This document shows, piece after piece, positions 26,135 to 35,150 of a DNA stretch of 64,000 nt. The stretch is from NCBI GenBank assembly GCA_964484185.1, contig CAZAEQ010000024.1, positions 1 through 64,000 on the forward strand, in the 5' to 3' direction. This stretch comes from F1-120-MAGs238 sp964484185 (GTDB taxonomy: Bacteria > Planctomycetota > Phycisphaerae > Phycisphaerales > UBA1924). Position 1 is the stretch's first letter. Every line of letters begins with the position of its first letter. Under the pieces are notes generated by a model that worked only from the letters and a program-made list of their open reading frames with translations, was not told the DNA's origin and did no database searches. A program made the translations under genes and the position numbers.

Positions 26135-28606
26135 TCAACAGCCTGCGCTGTAAGCATCTACAAAGTCGAGATAGTCAAAGAAATCCACGGAGTCATCACC
26201 GTTGAAATCGGCGTTAGGCCAATTGGCGGAATACGCATCGACGAAATCGAGGTAGTCAAAGAAGTCAGCGCTTCCATCGCAATTGAAATCGCCCGGGCAA
26301 TAGGTGAGTTGCGAGGGGGCCGTACCAAAGCCGCCGCAGGCATTCTGAACGACCACGGAATAGCCGCCCACCGCTGCGGTACTCACGGGATTGATTGACA
26401 AGGTCTGTGTGTTTGATCCCGAGTAGATGTGCCCGCCGAATTGAGGACCATCTGTAAGCGGTCCGCTGGGGCCGTACCACTGGTAAGTCAACAGTCCATA
26501 GTTTCCGGGACTGACATTAACATTGAAGAATGCGGCACCGTTGTTGGTGCAGACATAGACATCCGCGGTCTGACCCGCGAAGTTTGGAATATCGATTGAA
26601 GTGAGCAATGCGTTGGGACTGATATTGCTGCTGCACGGTCCGGTGACTACGCAGCGATAGCGTGTGAGATCCGCAGCGCTCACATTAGTGATTGTCAGCG
26701 TTGCCGACTGTGTTCCTATGAAGGAGCCGCCGTTGCCGGTGGGACCGTCAAATATATCTGCGTACACGTTGGGGAATGGAGCAACTCGCCGTTGCCACTG
26801 ATAAATTGAGTTGACTGGCGTTGCCAGCACCGTCAGCGTTGAATTGCTGCCCAGGCAGCTCCCGTTTACGATCGGAGCACCCACCTGCGTAAGAGAATTA
26901 ACCGTGAGCAAGACTCGATTGGTGGATTCATAGTTACCAGGGCCGCAAATCGAGTCGGAAATCAGGCAGCGGTAGCGCTCGGTATCCGCAGGCTGAACAT
27001 TGGAGATCGAAAGGGTTGCAGTGCCGGTGCCTGAGAATGTCGAGCCATTACCAGTAGGTCCATCGAAAATGTCTGCGTATACGTTCGGGAATGGCGGCAC
27101 GTGTTTCTGCCAGCGATAGACCGCGGTGCCACTTACTGGAGTGCCCAGGGTCGTCAAGGACGCTACCTGATTCGCGCACACCTGCGTGTCGACGGGCTGA
27201 AGAGAAACGACCGGCGCAGATTGCAGTTGCAAAGTTGTCGTTGGGCCTTGAACAACGCACGCGCCCGATGAACTCGCAATGCAGAAGTAGCTTCCGACAT
27301 CTGAAGCAGTCACGCCTTGAATCTGCAGGACATTTGAATTTGTGTTCGAAATAAACGACCCGCCAGGCTGGGTGCCCGCCACCACAAGCACGTTGTTTCT
27401 ATACCACTGGAACGAGGTCATGCCGACAATTGAGCCGCCAACCGGGCCTGTTGCCAGTACGTTAGTCGAGCCGCCTGAGCAGACGAACTGCGTTCCGTTG
27501 GTGCCAGTCATGGTGCCGCACAGGAGCGCCCGCGCGACCCAGCCCATTTGAACGCCGCCAGAGGTTCCAAGTCCGCACATTCCGCGGCCATCTGGCGTGA
27601 TGCCAGTAACGTCGGTGAACACCATATTGCCAAGTTGACCGAATAATCCGCGACCCAGAAGGTGAGATGCGACTGTCTGGGTGCCGAGCGTCGAAGTCCA
27701 GATGAATGCGGTTGGGTTGCCGCTGGCATCGGTCGACTGACCGCCGATGATCCAGCCATTGCCATCCATCGCGTGCGGATACAGATGCATACCGCCCGCA
27801 AGCATTGGGAGTTGCTGCATTCCGACTATTGGCGACCAACGGAATCCGCGATCGACATTTGAAGTTGAAGTTCCCGCGATAGTCAATCCGTTGTCGGCAG
27901 CGCACGTTGCGTAGGCGGAGTTCTGTCCTGGCAAACCTCCCAAGCTCAACATTCCTTCACTGGGTCGCCAACTGAACGCAAGCGATCCGCTGCGGCCAAC
28001 GACGGTGTTTCCATCGCCGCTCGCACCAAGCGCTGCGGCTCCGAACTGATTCGGGAGCGCTCCAAGGTCTTGAAGCGAGAACGTGGAGATTCGGAATCGA
28101 TATGCATACTCGAACGGTCCCTGAAACTGCCTGCCCACTACCACATCGCCGTCGGCGCTCATGCCGCGAAGATCACAGAATGTCGCGTAGGCAAAAACCG
28201 GTACCTGAAATAGGTTGCTGCCGCCGGCATCTTCACGATACGCGCGTGGACCTATGTCAGTGCCGAACGGCGGAGTGAAAACAACCATGTCCCCATAGCC
28301 GCCAACATACAGCGCATTACCGCTTATCTTGACCGGAAACTTGTTTATGAATCCTCCGCCAAATCCGTTTGTCCATGAGGTGACGGTATTGTTCCCTTGT
28401 CGTTCCCAGATATAGTTTGCGATGTTTCCGTCTTTGTCGCCATACCCGCAGGCAAAGTTCCAATTGTCGCTCAGGTCCATGGTGCGCGCGTAGGTACCCA
28501 CACCAAACGTAGCGGGCAGCGGCGGGTTCGCATTAAAAGTCTGCGCGAGGCATGTAATGCCTACCCCAACGACACACAACCCAGCAATTACATGATTGGC
28601 CTTCAT
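26135..28606 (-). CDS. Secreted GC-dockerin protein: HAF repeats plus Ig-like domains
   Basis: About 823 residues from the ATG at 28606, which starts a short signal peptide ending CLAQ. Residues 25-355 are HAF-type (FSLQDLGALPNQFGAAALGA, GMLSLGGLPGQNSAYATCAA). Four Ig-like domains follow (FQWYRNN, YRWQKHVPPFPN, YQWRRVAPFPN, YQWYGPSG), the second and third being near-copies that share PFPNVYADIFDGPTGNG. The C-terminus has two dockerin-like loops with VDAYSAN/VDAYSAGC variants. Confidence 0.86.
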   Translation of the reverse strand: MKANHVIAGLCVVGVGITCLAQTFNANPPLPATFGVGTYARTMDLSDNWNFACGYGDKDGNIANYIWERQGNNTVTSWTNGFGGGFINKFPVKISGNALYVGGYGDMVVFTPPFGTDIGPRAYREDAGGSNLFQVPVFAYATFCDLRGMSADGDVVVGRQFQGPFEYAYRFRISTFSLQDLGALPNQFGAAALGASGDGNTVVGRSGSLAFSWRPSEGMLSLGGLPGQNSAYATCAADNGLTIAGTSTSNVDRGFRWSPIVGMQQLPMLAGGMHLYPHAMDGNGWIIGGQSTDASGNPTAFIWTSTLGTQTVASHLLGRGLFGQLGNMVFTDVTGITPDGRGMCGLGTSGGVQMGWVARALLCGTMTGTNGTQFVCSGGSTNVLATGPVGGSIVGMTSFQWYRNNVLVVAGTQPGGSFISNTNSNVLQIQGVTASDVGSYFCIASSSGACVVQGPTTTLQLQSAPVVSLQPVDTQVCANQVASLTTLGTPVSGTAVYRWQKHVPPFPNVYADIFDGPTGNGSTFSGTGTATLSISNVQPADTERYRCLISDSICGPGNYESTNRVLLTVNSLTQVGAPIVNGSCLGSNSTLTVLATPVNSIYQWQRRVAPFPNVYADIFDGPTGNGGSFIGTQSATLTITNVSAADLTRYRCVVTGPCSSNISPNALLTSIDIPNFAGQTADVYVCTNNGAAFFNVNVSPGNYGLLTYQWYGPSGPLTDGPQFGGHIYSGSNTQTLSINPVSTAAVGGYSVVVQNACGGFGTAPSQLTYCPGDFNCDGSADFFDYLDFVDAYSANWPNADFNGDDSVDFFDYLDFVDAYSAGC

Positions 28607-28727
28607 CCTGCCAGTGTACCACATTTTGCCAAATACGTGCAACATTCACGCCAACAGCGTCCGGAAATACGCATATCCGCAGCGGGATTTCCGCCCAAAC
28701 ACGGCTCATATCGAAATCACGTGGGTT

Positions 28728-31649
28728 TCAGCACCCGCCGCTGAACGCAGATACGAAGTCCAGGTAGTCAAAGAAATCAATCACAGAGTCGTCATTGAAA
28801 TCCGCGAGCAAACTACTTTCTGCAAAGGCCTGAACGAAGTCGAGGTAATCAAAGAAGTCGACTGCGCTGTCGGCGTTGAAATCTGCGGGGCATGTGATTC
28901 GAAGCGCGATGCTGGTTGCAGTTCGTACAACCGAGAGATTTACACCGGATGGGAGGCCGGTAGCGGGCGGGACAATCGTGGCGAAGTCACCCTGAATTGA
29001 TGCCGCGGTGAGGATTGTGAACGTGTCGCCGAGCGCAGGCGAGTAGCCGTCCAGCAGCGATACTCGGAGCGTTCCGCCAAGCGTTGCCGGTCCGTTCACC
29101 ACAAGCAGATCGCGCAGCGCCTGTGCGGGTCCTGCGAGTTCGATTTCAAGGGTGCCGCCGCCTTGCGACTGATTGAAGGGGCCGTTGATCGTCAGAGTCC
29201 CCGGTGAAAGCCCTGGTGAAACAGTCCCGCCAGAATTCACCACTGGCGCGGCAACGGTTCCGGTTCCTCCGAGAACTCCGCCATTAATCAAGACAGGAAG
29301 TTGACTAGAGAGCTGAGCGCCCGCGTGCACACTGGTCCTGCCTGAGATCTGTCTAAATCCGTAGTTCGGAGACATGATCATGGCTGCGGACGAAGCAATG
29401 TTCAGCTCAGACAAGTTTTCAAAGCCCGCAGGAGCATTGTATATCCTGGAAATCGAGATGGATCCGTGGTTTTCGCGAGGCAGAAACTGCGGCCAACTGC
29501 CCCCGTATTCGATCGTGACATCGGCATCTACAACGTTGATGGCGATACCCGGAGTTGAGAGTGTCGCTGCTGATTCCACGATCCAGTTGCCGCCGCTGAG
29601 TGTGCCATTCGCGTATTGCAGAATCGGGCTTAATAGCGCAAGCGTTCCCTCCGACACGCGAAGTGTTCCCCAGTTGTCGAAAGTGGTGCTAATCTGACTG
29701 AAATTGGTCCCGAGCTTCACGATTTCGCCCTCGTTGCTGAGCACTCCTTCGTGAGCACTTGTCGGATCTGTGATATTGCCATACAACTCAATGTCAGCAT
29801 CGTTGTTGAATTCAACCCCAGGGACCGCGAGCACAAGCGTGTCGAGAACCCGGACAAGATCATTGTTGGTGAAATCCGAGCGGAGCTGGCAGGAGCCGCA
29901 ATCGGCGATGAAAAGACCGTTGTTGTAAACGCCCGTTTGACCATTCGGGAAATCGATCGCGCCGCTCCGCCATTCCCATGCACCGTTGTTCTCGATGTGC
30001 CCTGGATCACCTTGACCTCTGACGGTGCCGAATTGCTTGAATCCGTATGCTGGATCATTCGAGGTATTCAACGCGAGCGTTCCTCCGGACAAAGTCAGAA
30101 ATTGACCTGTGCCGAGCTCAAAAATTCCTTCACCCGTAATTTGTGGCGTTCCATTGCCGGCGTTGGTGGGTCCAAGCGCACGCCAGCGTGCGCCCCTTTC
30201 GATGTAGACTAACGCCGTACCGTCCAACTCAATGGGAGAAGAACTGGTGATGAAGTCATTGCGATGCACAACTGTGACACTCGTTCCGCCAAGGTGCGTA
30301 TTCACTCCATTCAGGAACGCGGTCGCACCGCTTGTGTCAAACGGAGGATTGACCTCAAGGCGGCCAGCGATATCAAGGAGATTGGTTCCATCACCCGAGA
30401 GTGTCGTATGAGACAACACGTATGACCCACCAAGGTGGACCATCATCCGTGACCCGGAAAGCAGCCGCGCAGTCGCAGACTGATACACATAAGCACCGAT
30501 ACTGAAATAGACTCCGACCGCATCTCCACCGCCGCTAAAGCCCGGCGATGAAACAATGTTCAACTGGCCGCCATCATATATGTCGATGTGCGGAAACTGC
30601 CGGTTTCCATTCATGCCGTTTATTGTTCCGCCGCTCCAAGTCAACAGTCCGGGGTGTGAGCTCTCTCCAGACACTGAAATACGCCCATTTGAAACATCGA
30701 TCGATCTGGGGGTTGCGAACCACAGGCCGCGACCGTTAGGTCCTGTTACGCGGGCGCTGACATTCCCGAACTGAAAAAGACCATCAGAGAGTTGAATATT
30801 GCCTTCACCGGAATATTGCGCGGCTGCCAACACAACTGGCTGGTTTTGAAACGCCAGAAACCGAATCGTGCCGCCCCCGGCAACGTCCATGCCTTGAACG
30901 GTGGCCTCTGCCTGCACGGTGAGCGTGCCTTCACTGTGGAGCTGGCGGGTTGAAAACAATCCGCACGTCAGCGAGAGCGATTGACCCGCGGGCACATCGA
31001 TCTGACTTTCATTGTACAGAGTTCCCGTTCCATTGTCGCGCCCAATGGTGCATGACTGTTCGCATGTCAGCACTCCCTCGTTTCTATAGACCGAGGTATC
31101 GTTGATCTTGAATCCCTGCCGCAGTCGCATCGTGCCAGCGTTGGTGAACTCACACCCATTGGTCAGCTCTCGCGGCGACGTACGACCGCTGATGAACGAA
31201 CGTTCGACAAGCAGCGAGCCGGAATTGTGCAACGCGCCGCCGGAAAAGATTCCACCCTGCCAGATGGCGTTGGGGCCTGTGATCGCAAGCGCGCCGCCCA
31301 CGGGGACGGGTGTGGTCGAGAATTCAAAGACGGGGTTGTTTACGGTGCCGCCGCCTGCAAAGGTGACTGGCGTATAGAAGCGAATTGTGCCGGACGCGTT
31401 GATTGGCCCCAGGATGCGCATCAATGAGCCGCTGCACCCGGCCATGTTGGCAAGCTCGCCACCGGGTACGTTGATTGTGTTTCCATCTGCCGGGATATCT
31501 GCGGGAAACCAGTTGAGCGGATCGCACCAGTTAATGGGATCGATCGGCGATCCGCCGGTGAAGGTTGATATTTGCGCCCTTACGGATGCGGCGACCGTTG
31601 CCGCTAAACCCGCCGCCGCGATGATCGACATACGAGTTGAGCTAGGCAA
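28728..31649 (-). CDS. Secreted GC-dockerin protein, large beta-helical adhesin-like
   Basis: 973 residues from a TTG start at 31649: GGAGG lies six bases upstream, whereas the ATG 18 bases further in has no site. A signal peptide ends VRAQ. The body is a long run of short Gly/Asn-rich beta strands (GTLYNESQIDV, GTIRFLAFQ, GVYNNGLFIADCG), like beta-helix adhesins and autotransporter passengers. Near 835-925 is the block seen before many anchor signals (GGTLRVSLLDGYSPALGDTF). It ends with two dockerin-like loops and GGC. Confidence 0.84.
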   Translation of the reverse strand: MPSSTRMSIIAAAGLAATVAASVRAQISTFTGGSPIDPINWCDPLNWFPADIPADGNTINVPGGELANMAGCSGSLMRILGPINASGTIRFYTPVTFAGGGTVNNPVFEFSTTPVPVGGALAITGPNAIWQGGIFSGGALHNSGSLLVERSFISGRTSPRELTNGCEFTNAGTMRLRQGFKINDTSVYRNEGVLTCEQSCTIGRDNGTGTLYNESQIDVPAGQSLSLTCGLFSTRQLHSEGTLTVQAEATVQGMDVAGGGTIRFLAFQNQPVVLAAAQYSGEGNIQLSDGLFQFGNVSARVTGPNGRGLWFATPRSIDVSNGRISVSGESSHPGLLTWSGGTINGMNGNRQFPHIDIYDGGQLNIVSSPGFSGGGDAVGVYFSIGAYVYQSATARLLSGSRMMVHLGGSYVLSHTTLSGDGTNLLDIAGRLEVNPPFDTSGATAFLNGVNTHLGGTSVTVVHRNDFITSSSPIELDGTALVYIERGARWRALGPTNAGNGTPQITGEGIFELGTGQFLTLSGGTLALNTSNDPAYGFKQFGTVRGQGDPGHIENNGAWEWRSGAIDFPNGQTGVYNNGLFIADCGSCQLRSDFTNNDLVRVLDTLVLAVPGVEFNNDADIELYGNITDPTSAHEGVLSNEGEIVKLGTNFSQISTTFDNWGTLRVSEGTLALLSPILQYANGTLSGGNWIVESAATLSTPGIAINVVDADVTIEYGGSWPQFLPRENHGSISISRIYNAPAGFENLSELNIASSAAMIMSPNYGFRQISGRTSVHAGAQLSSQLPVLINGGVLGGTGTVAAPVVNSGGTVSPGLSPGTLTINGPFNQSQGGGTLEIELAGPAQALRDLLVVNGPATLGGTLRVSLLDGYSPALGDTFTILTAASIQGDFATIVPPATGLPSGVNLSVVRTATSIALRITCPADFNADSAVDFFDYLDFVQAFAESSLLADFNDDSVIDFFDYLDFVSAFSGGC

Positions 31650-31655
31650 GGGCTA

Positions 31656-31660
31656 CCTCC
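31656..31660 (-). promoter_or_regulatory. GGAGG ribosome site deciding a TTG start
   Basis: GGAGG on the minus strand lies six bases before TTG at 31649 and 24 bases before the next ATG, so it selects the TTG. Confidence 0.7.
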
Positions 31661-31682
31661 ATGAATCAGATACATCGACACT

Positions 31683-32465
31683 TCAACATCCAGTACTAAA
31701 CGCATCTACAAAATCGAGATAATCGAAGAAGTCGATTGTGCTGTCGCCGTTAAAATCCGCGGCGGGCAGATTGCTTGAAAACGCATCTACGAAATCGAGA
31801 TAGTCAAAGAAATCAACGGTTCCATCGCTGTTGAAATCCGGGAGACAGGGGAACCGTGAAACCACCTGCAAATCATCAATGTGATTCCAGCCATCGCCAA
31901 GCAGGCCATCCACATCGATTCTCATAATTGGAATCGTCGACACAAATCCCGCGAACGAATTGCCGCTTCCGTTATTGATCAGGCCTGTGATATCGCCAAC
32001 GACATTGTTATTGGAGTCGTACGCAATCATGGTCTGATTGCCTTGCGGGTCGCACTGCCAGAATCCAAGGGCATAGATCGCCTTGCCAGCGGCAGGATGA
32101 ATGCGATAGGTAGAGAATGCACCAAGACCGCCGCCGAAATTGGCAAGTTGCTTAGTTCCCGAGTGTGCTTGACCGGCATTGGTATAGACACCCGGATATG
32201 CGCCTGGAACGTTTGACGCGAACACGATTCCTAGAGCGGGCAGGGCCTGAACCTGGTCGCTTGGACCAGAGAATGGACCGGGTACGGCAAGGAAGCTCTC
32301 GAAGTTCTCACTGGGAACGCTGCCGCCCGCCGCCGCTCGCCAGGCATTTTCGGCGGCCGAGCCCCCTTCAAACACGCTGAACTGAGCCAAAGCACGACTT
32401 CCTGTGAAAGCGCCCGCCAACAAAGCAGTGCAGATCACAACTCCCGACTCGACAATGCGTCCCAT
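31683..32465 (-). CDS. Secreted GC-dockerin protein, unknown ectodomain
   Basis: About 260 residues from the ATG at 32465, which has AGGAG six bases upstream. A signal peptide ends ALAQ. The ectodomain (27-200) contains NFESFLAVPGPF, YPGVYTNAGQAHSGTKQLANFGGG and YALGFWQCDP, and resembles beta-sandwich surface domains found with PEP-CTERM or similar anchors, but I cannot name a family. It ends with two dockerin-like loops and STGC. Confidence 0.82.
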   Translation of the reverse strand: MGRIVESGVVICTALLAGAFTGSRALAQFSVFEGGSAAENAWRAAAGGSVPSENFESFLAVPGPFSGPSDQVQALPALGIVFASNVPGAYPGVYTNAGQAHSGTKQLANFGGGLGAFSTYRIHPAAGKAIYALGFWQCDPQGNQTMIAYDSNNNVVGDITGLINNGSGNSFAGFVSTIPIMRIDVDGLLGDGWNHIDDLQVVSRFPCLPDFNSDGTVDFFDYLDFVDAFSSNLPAADFNGDSTIDFFDYLDFVDAFSTGC

Positions 32466-32524
32466 CTCTGTCTCCTTTCTGCGAATCAACAGGGGCCACG
32501 TATCGCTTGCTGCGACTTTCAAGA

Positions 32525-33466
32525 TCAACAATTCCCGCTGAAGGCGGCGACGAAATCCAGGTAATCAAAGAAGTCGATCACTCCATCAGAATTAAAATCC
32601 GCACCTTGCAGATTGCCTGCAAACGCGGCGACGAAATCAAGATAGTCAAAGAAGTCCACCACTCCATCGGTATTGAAATCCGATGGGCAAAACAGATTGC
32701 GACTCTGTACTACGAAGTACTCATCGCGAAATTCGTACGATGGGTCGATCTCAACGGTGGGATCCGCCACTGCCTGAGCTTCGACGCTGCCAAATACATC
32801 CTGATTCGTAGTCGGCTGAGCAGTAAGTGTCAGGACGACATATACCGAGCCGCTCGCAAACCCACCCTCTTCTTCGACGGGAACATTCAGCACACCTTTA
32901 AAATTGAATTGCCGGGCAGGCTCGCATCCTTCTGTCCCCGCGCACTGCACTCTTGCGATCCCTCGGACGCACACGTCATTGGCGATGCACAGTTCAGAGG
33001 TCGCAGTGGCCGTGACATAATCGCCCAGGCGATTGCTGCTGGTCGCAGTGACCGACCCGCGCACCCGCACGAGCAGCGGGACTGTTCGCCCTGCTGCCCC
33101 TGGATTACGTGGAAACACACCCACGGAATAACTGACGTTTGCGCGAATATCTGAGAATCCGCCATTAGTCACCGCGGCCTGCGCATCGGCCATCGGAGCA
33201 ACGCCGCCGCTGGCGTTTCCGGATGCAACTGATTGATACACCACGGGCACGCCGTTAAACACCAACGACTGTTGGCGATCACAACTGCAAGTTGTCGGCA
33301 CACTGAGGCCGCCGGTAAAACACTGAGCGGCCGGATCAACTCGATGGCACTGCGCTGCGACCGAGTACCAGGCATCCGGGAGAAACTGAGCGTGCGCCTC
33401 TGTTCCCACCAGCATGAACATGCCGGGCACAGCAGCTGCCAATACGTACATGCAGAGGCGATTCAT
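32525..33466 (-). CDS. Secreted GC-dockerin protein, unknown ectodomain
   Basis: 313 residues with a signal peptide (1-27, ending AHAQ) and AAGGGC before the ATG. The ectodomain (28-250) is beta-rich, Val/Thr/Ala-rich and unassigned; it has several cysteines in pairs (CSCD, CIAN-DVCV). The two dockerin-like loops are separated by GNLQG, have FVAAF variants and end in GNC, the only member whose last two residues are Asn-Cys rather than Gly-Cys. It ends 59 bp before the next start. Confidence 0.82.
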   Translation of the reverse strand: MNRLCMYVLAAAVPGMFMLVGTEAHAQFLPDAWYSVAAQCHRVDPAAQCFTGGLSVPTTCSCDRQQSLVFNGVPVVYQSVASGNASGGVAPMADAQAAVTNGGFSDIRANVSYSVGVFPRNPGAAGRTVPLLVRVRGSVTATSSNRLGDYVTATATSELCIANDVCVRGIARVQCAGTEGCEPARQFNFKGVLNVPVEEEGGFASGSVYVVLTLTAQPTTNQDVFGSVEAQAVADPTVEIDPSYEFRDEYFVVQSRNLFCPSDFNTDGVVDFFDYLDFVAAFAGNLQGADFNSDGVIDFFDYLDFVAAFSGNC

Positions 33467-33671
33467 GCAAGCCCTTTCGAGTGTGCCGAGCGACGGATAT
33501 TACATTCAGTCTATCAGTTTCCCGCCTCCGCGCCTAGCCCATTATCTGACCCGCAGAGCTTGCAATAAGGCTATCGGACAACGAACATTCGGCGCTCTGG
33601 CGGGCGGCGAAGATGGCAAGCCCTGCAGGCGGGCATAGTGCCAGTGGGCAGCCAGCAAGTCATCACACCCT

Positions 33672-34898
33672 TCAACATCCGTTACTGAACGCGTCGACGA
33701 AATCAAGGTAATCAAAGAAATCAATGACTCCATCATCGTTGAAGTCGGAAGCGGGGAGATTGCCCGCAAATGCATCGACAAAATCAAGGTAGTCAAAGAA
33801 GTCGACGACACTATCGCCATTGAAATCAGCGATGCATCCGAAAGTCAATAGAAACGCTCGCGTCCCCGGCGATCCAGTTGCCTCGCCCGCAATCTGTCCC
33901 AAAGCATTAATTTCATCGGCGTACGTTAACACCCACTCTGACCCTGCAGGAATAAGTGAGTTGAGATCCACAGCCGGGCCACTTCGCGAAAAACGTGCAG
34001 CCCGGGTCGCACCTCCCGGAAGAACCGCATATCCCGCTACCTCACCCGCCATATTAATCGAAGACGCGCCGGCGCCGACTGCGCCAACTGGCATACCAAG
34101 GTCAATCGCCGCCGTCCCTATCCAAAGCACCGCCCGACTCACTCCGCTCGCCGAGCGCGAGTACCCCACCACTTCGCCAGCATTGTTTACATCGTTTGCA
34201 ACCGAGTCGATATCTCCGGCGAGCGGCTCAAGCGCGGTCGCAACTCCAGAGACAATTCTAAACCCACGCTGTCTTCCCGAACTGATCGCGGCATAGCCAC
34301 AGATGAACTGCGCATTGGGACTGATGCTGAAGGCCGCGCTGAAAAAACCGCCCAGTTCCGGAAGCAATGAAACCCCCGAAGGCCCCCACAACACAGCATG
34401 ACCAGGATTGCCACTGCATTCGGGACTTCCGCACCCGATTCCGAAATTGCTCCAACCGACCACCGTTCCGTTGTCTGCAATTCCGTGTGCATACGAATCG
34501 CCGCCGCCGCCGCTTTCCGGAAGATTGACCATCGGACCTGTCCCGCCATAGCGCAGGCCCGAAGCAAATCCACCCGCCTGCGTCACACCCATGCCGCAGA
34601 AATCGCCCGATGAATTAACACTCAGCGCCACACTGTCAAACGGGGAGACCAGCCGACCCATGTCGACAATTCCGCCGCCGATGCTCCAGCGAAAAATGTG
34701 CGAACCGCCGCCACCATCTGCGCTACACGCCCCGACAATCACACCAGAGTCATTGAGCCCACGCGCATACGAGACGCCGGTACCGTCACTGCGCAGTGTT
34801 CCGATCACGCTAAGTGAATAGCCCTGAGCCAAAGCCCTCTGCGCCAAAACGAAAGTGGTCATCGAGATCGCGGCCAACATACTTTTGTGTATGAACAT
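33672..34898 (-). CDS. Secreted GC-dockerin protein with HAF-type repeats
   Basis: About 408 residues from the ATG at 34898, with AGGGGA upstream and a signal peptide ending ALAQ. The body carries HAF-like repeats of the form ARGLNDSGVIVGACSADGG, AHGIADNGTVVGWSN and ANDVNNAGEVVGYSRSASG. It ends with two dockerin-like loops and SNGC. It is the upstream-most gene of the minus-strand run. Confidence 0.85.
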   Translation of the reverse strand: MFIHKSMLAAISMTTFVLAQRALAQGYSLSVIGTLRSDGTGVSYARGLNDSGVIVGACSADGGGGSHIFRWSIGGGIVDMGRLVSPFDSVALSVNSSGDFCGMGVTQAGGFASGLRYGGTGPMVNLPESGGGGDSYAHGIADNGTVVGWSNFGIGCGSPECSGNPGHAVLWGPSGVSLLPELGGFFSAAFSISPNAQFICGYAAISSGRQRGFRIVSGVATALEPLAGDIDSVANDVNNAGEVVGYSRSASGVSRAVLWIGTAAIDLGMPVGAVGAGASSINMAGEVAGYAVLPGGATRAARFSRSGPAVDLNSLIPAGSEWVLTYADEINALGQIAGEATGSPGTRAFLLTFGCIADFNGDSVVDFFDYLDFVDAFAGNLPASDFNDDGVIDFFDYLDFVDAFSNGC

Positions 34899-35082
34899 GG
34901 GGTCCCCTAAAACAGAACTTCGCCGATAAGATGCCACCCTTCGAGCGTTTTACGTTTCGGGCAGGATGAGATAATCTACCAGTTCCGGCGGCGGATTTCG
35001 ACCCGAATCTCGCCCGAATCATCCGCATTTCTAAGAAATAGCATGAAAATCATCATTCGAACCATAACCAACTGCTCGCCCA

Positions 35083-35112
35083 AAGAAAAAGGCCCCGGCA
35101 AATGCCAAGGCC
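35083..35112 (-). terminator. Intrinsic terminator of atpA
   Basis: GGCCTTGGC and GCCGGGGCC form a 9-bp stem with two G-T pairs and a 4-base loop, followed by TTTTTCTTT on the minus strand. It lies 38 bp after the atpA stop. Confidence 0.88.
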
Positions 35113-35150
35113 TCATTAGTACGAATTGATTTCCGCTTCACGGAAACTTC

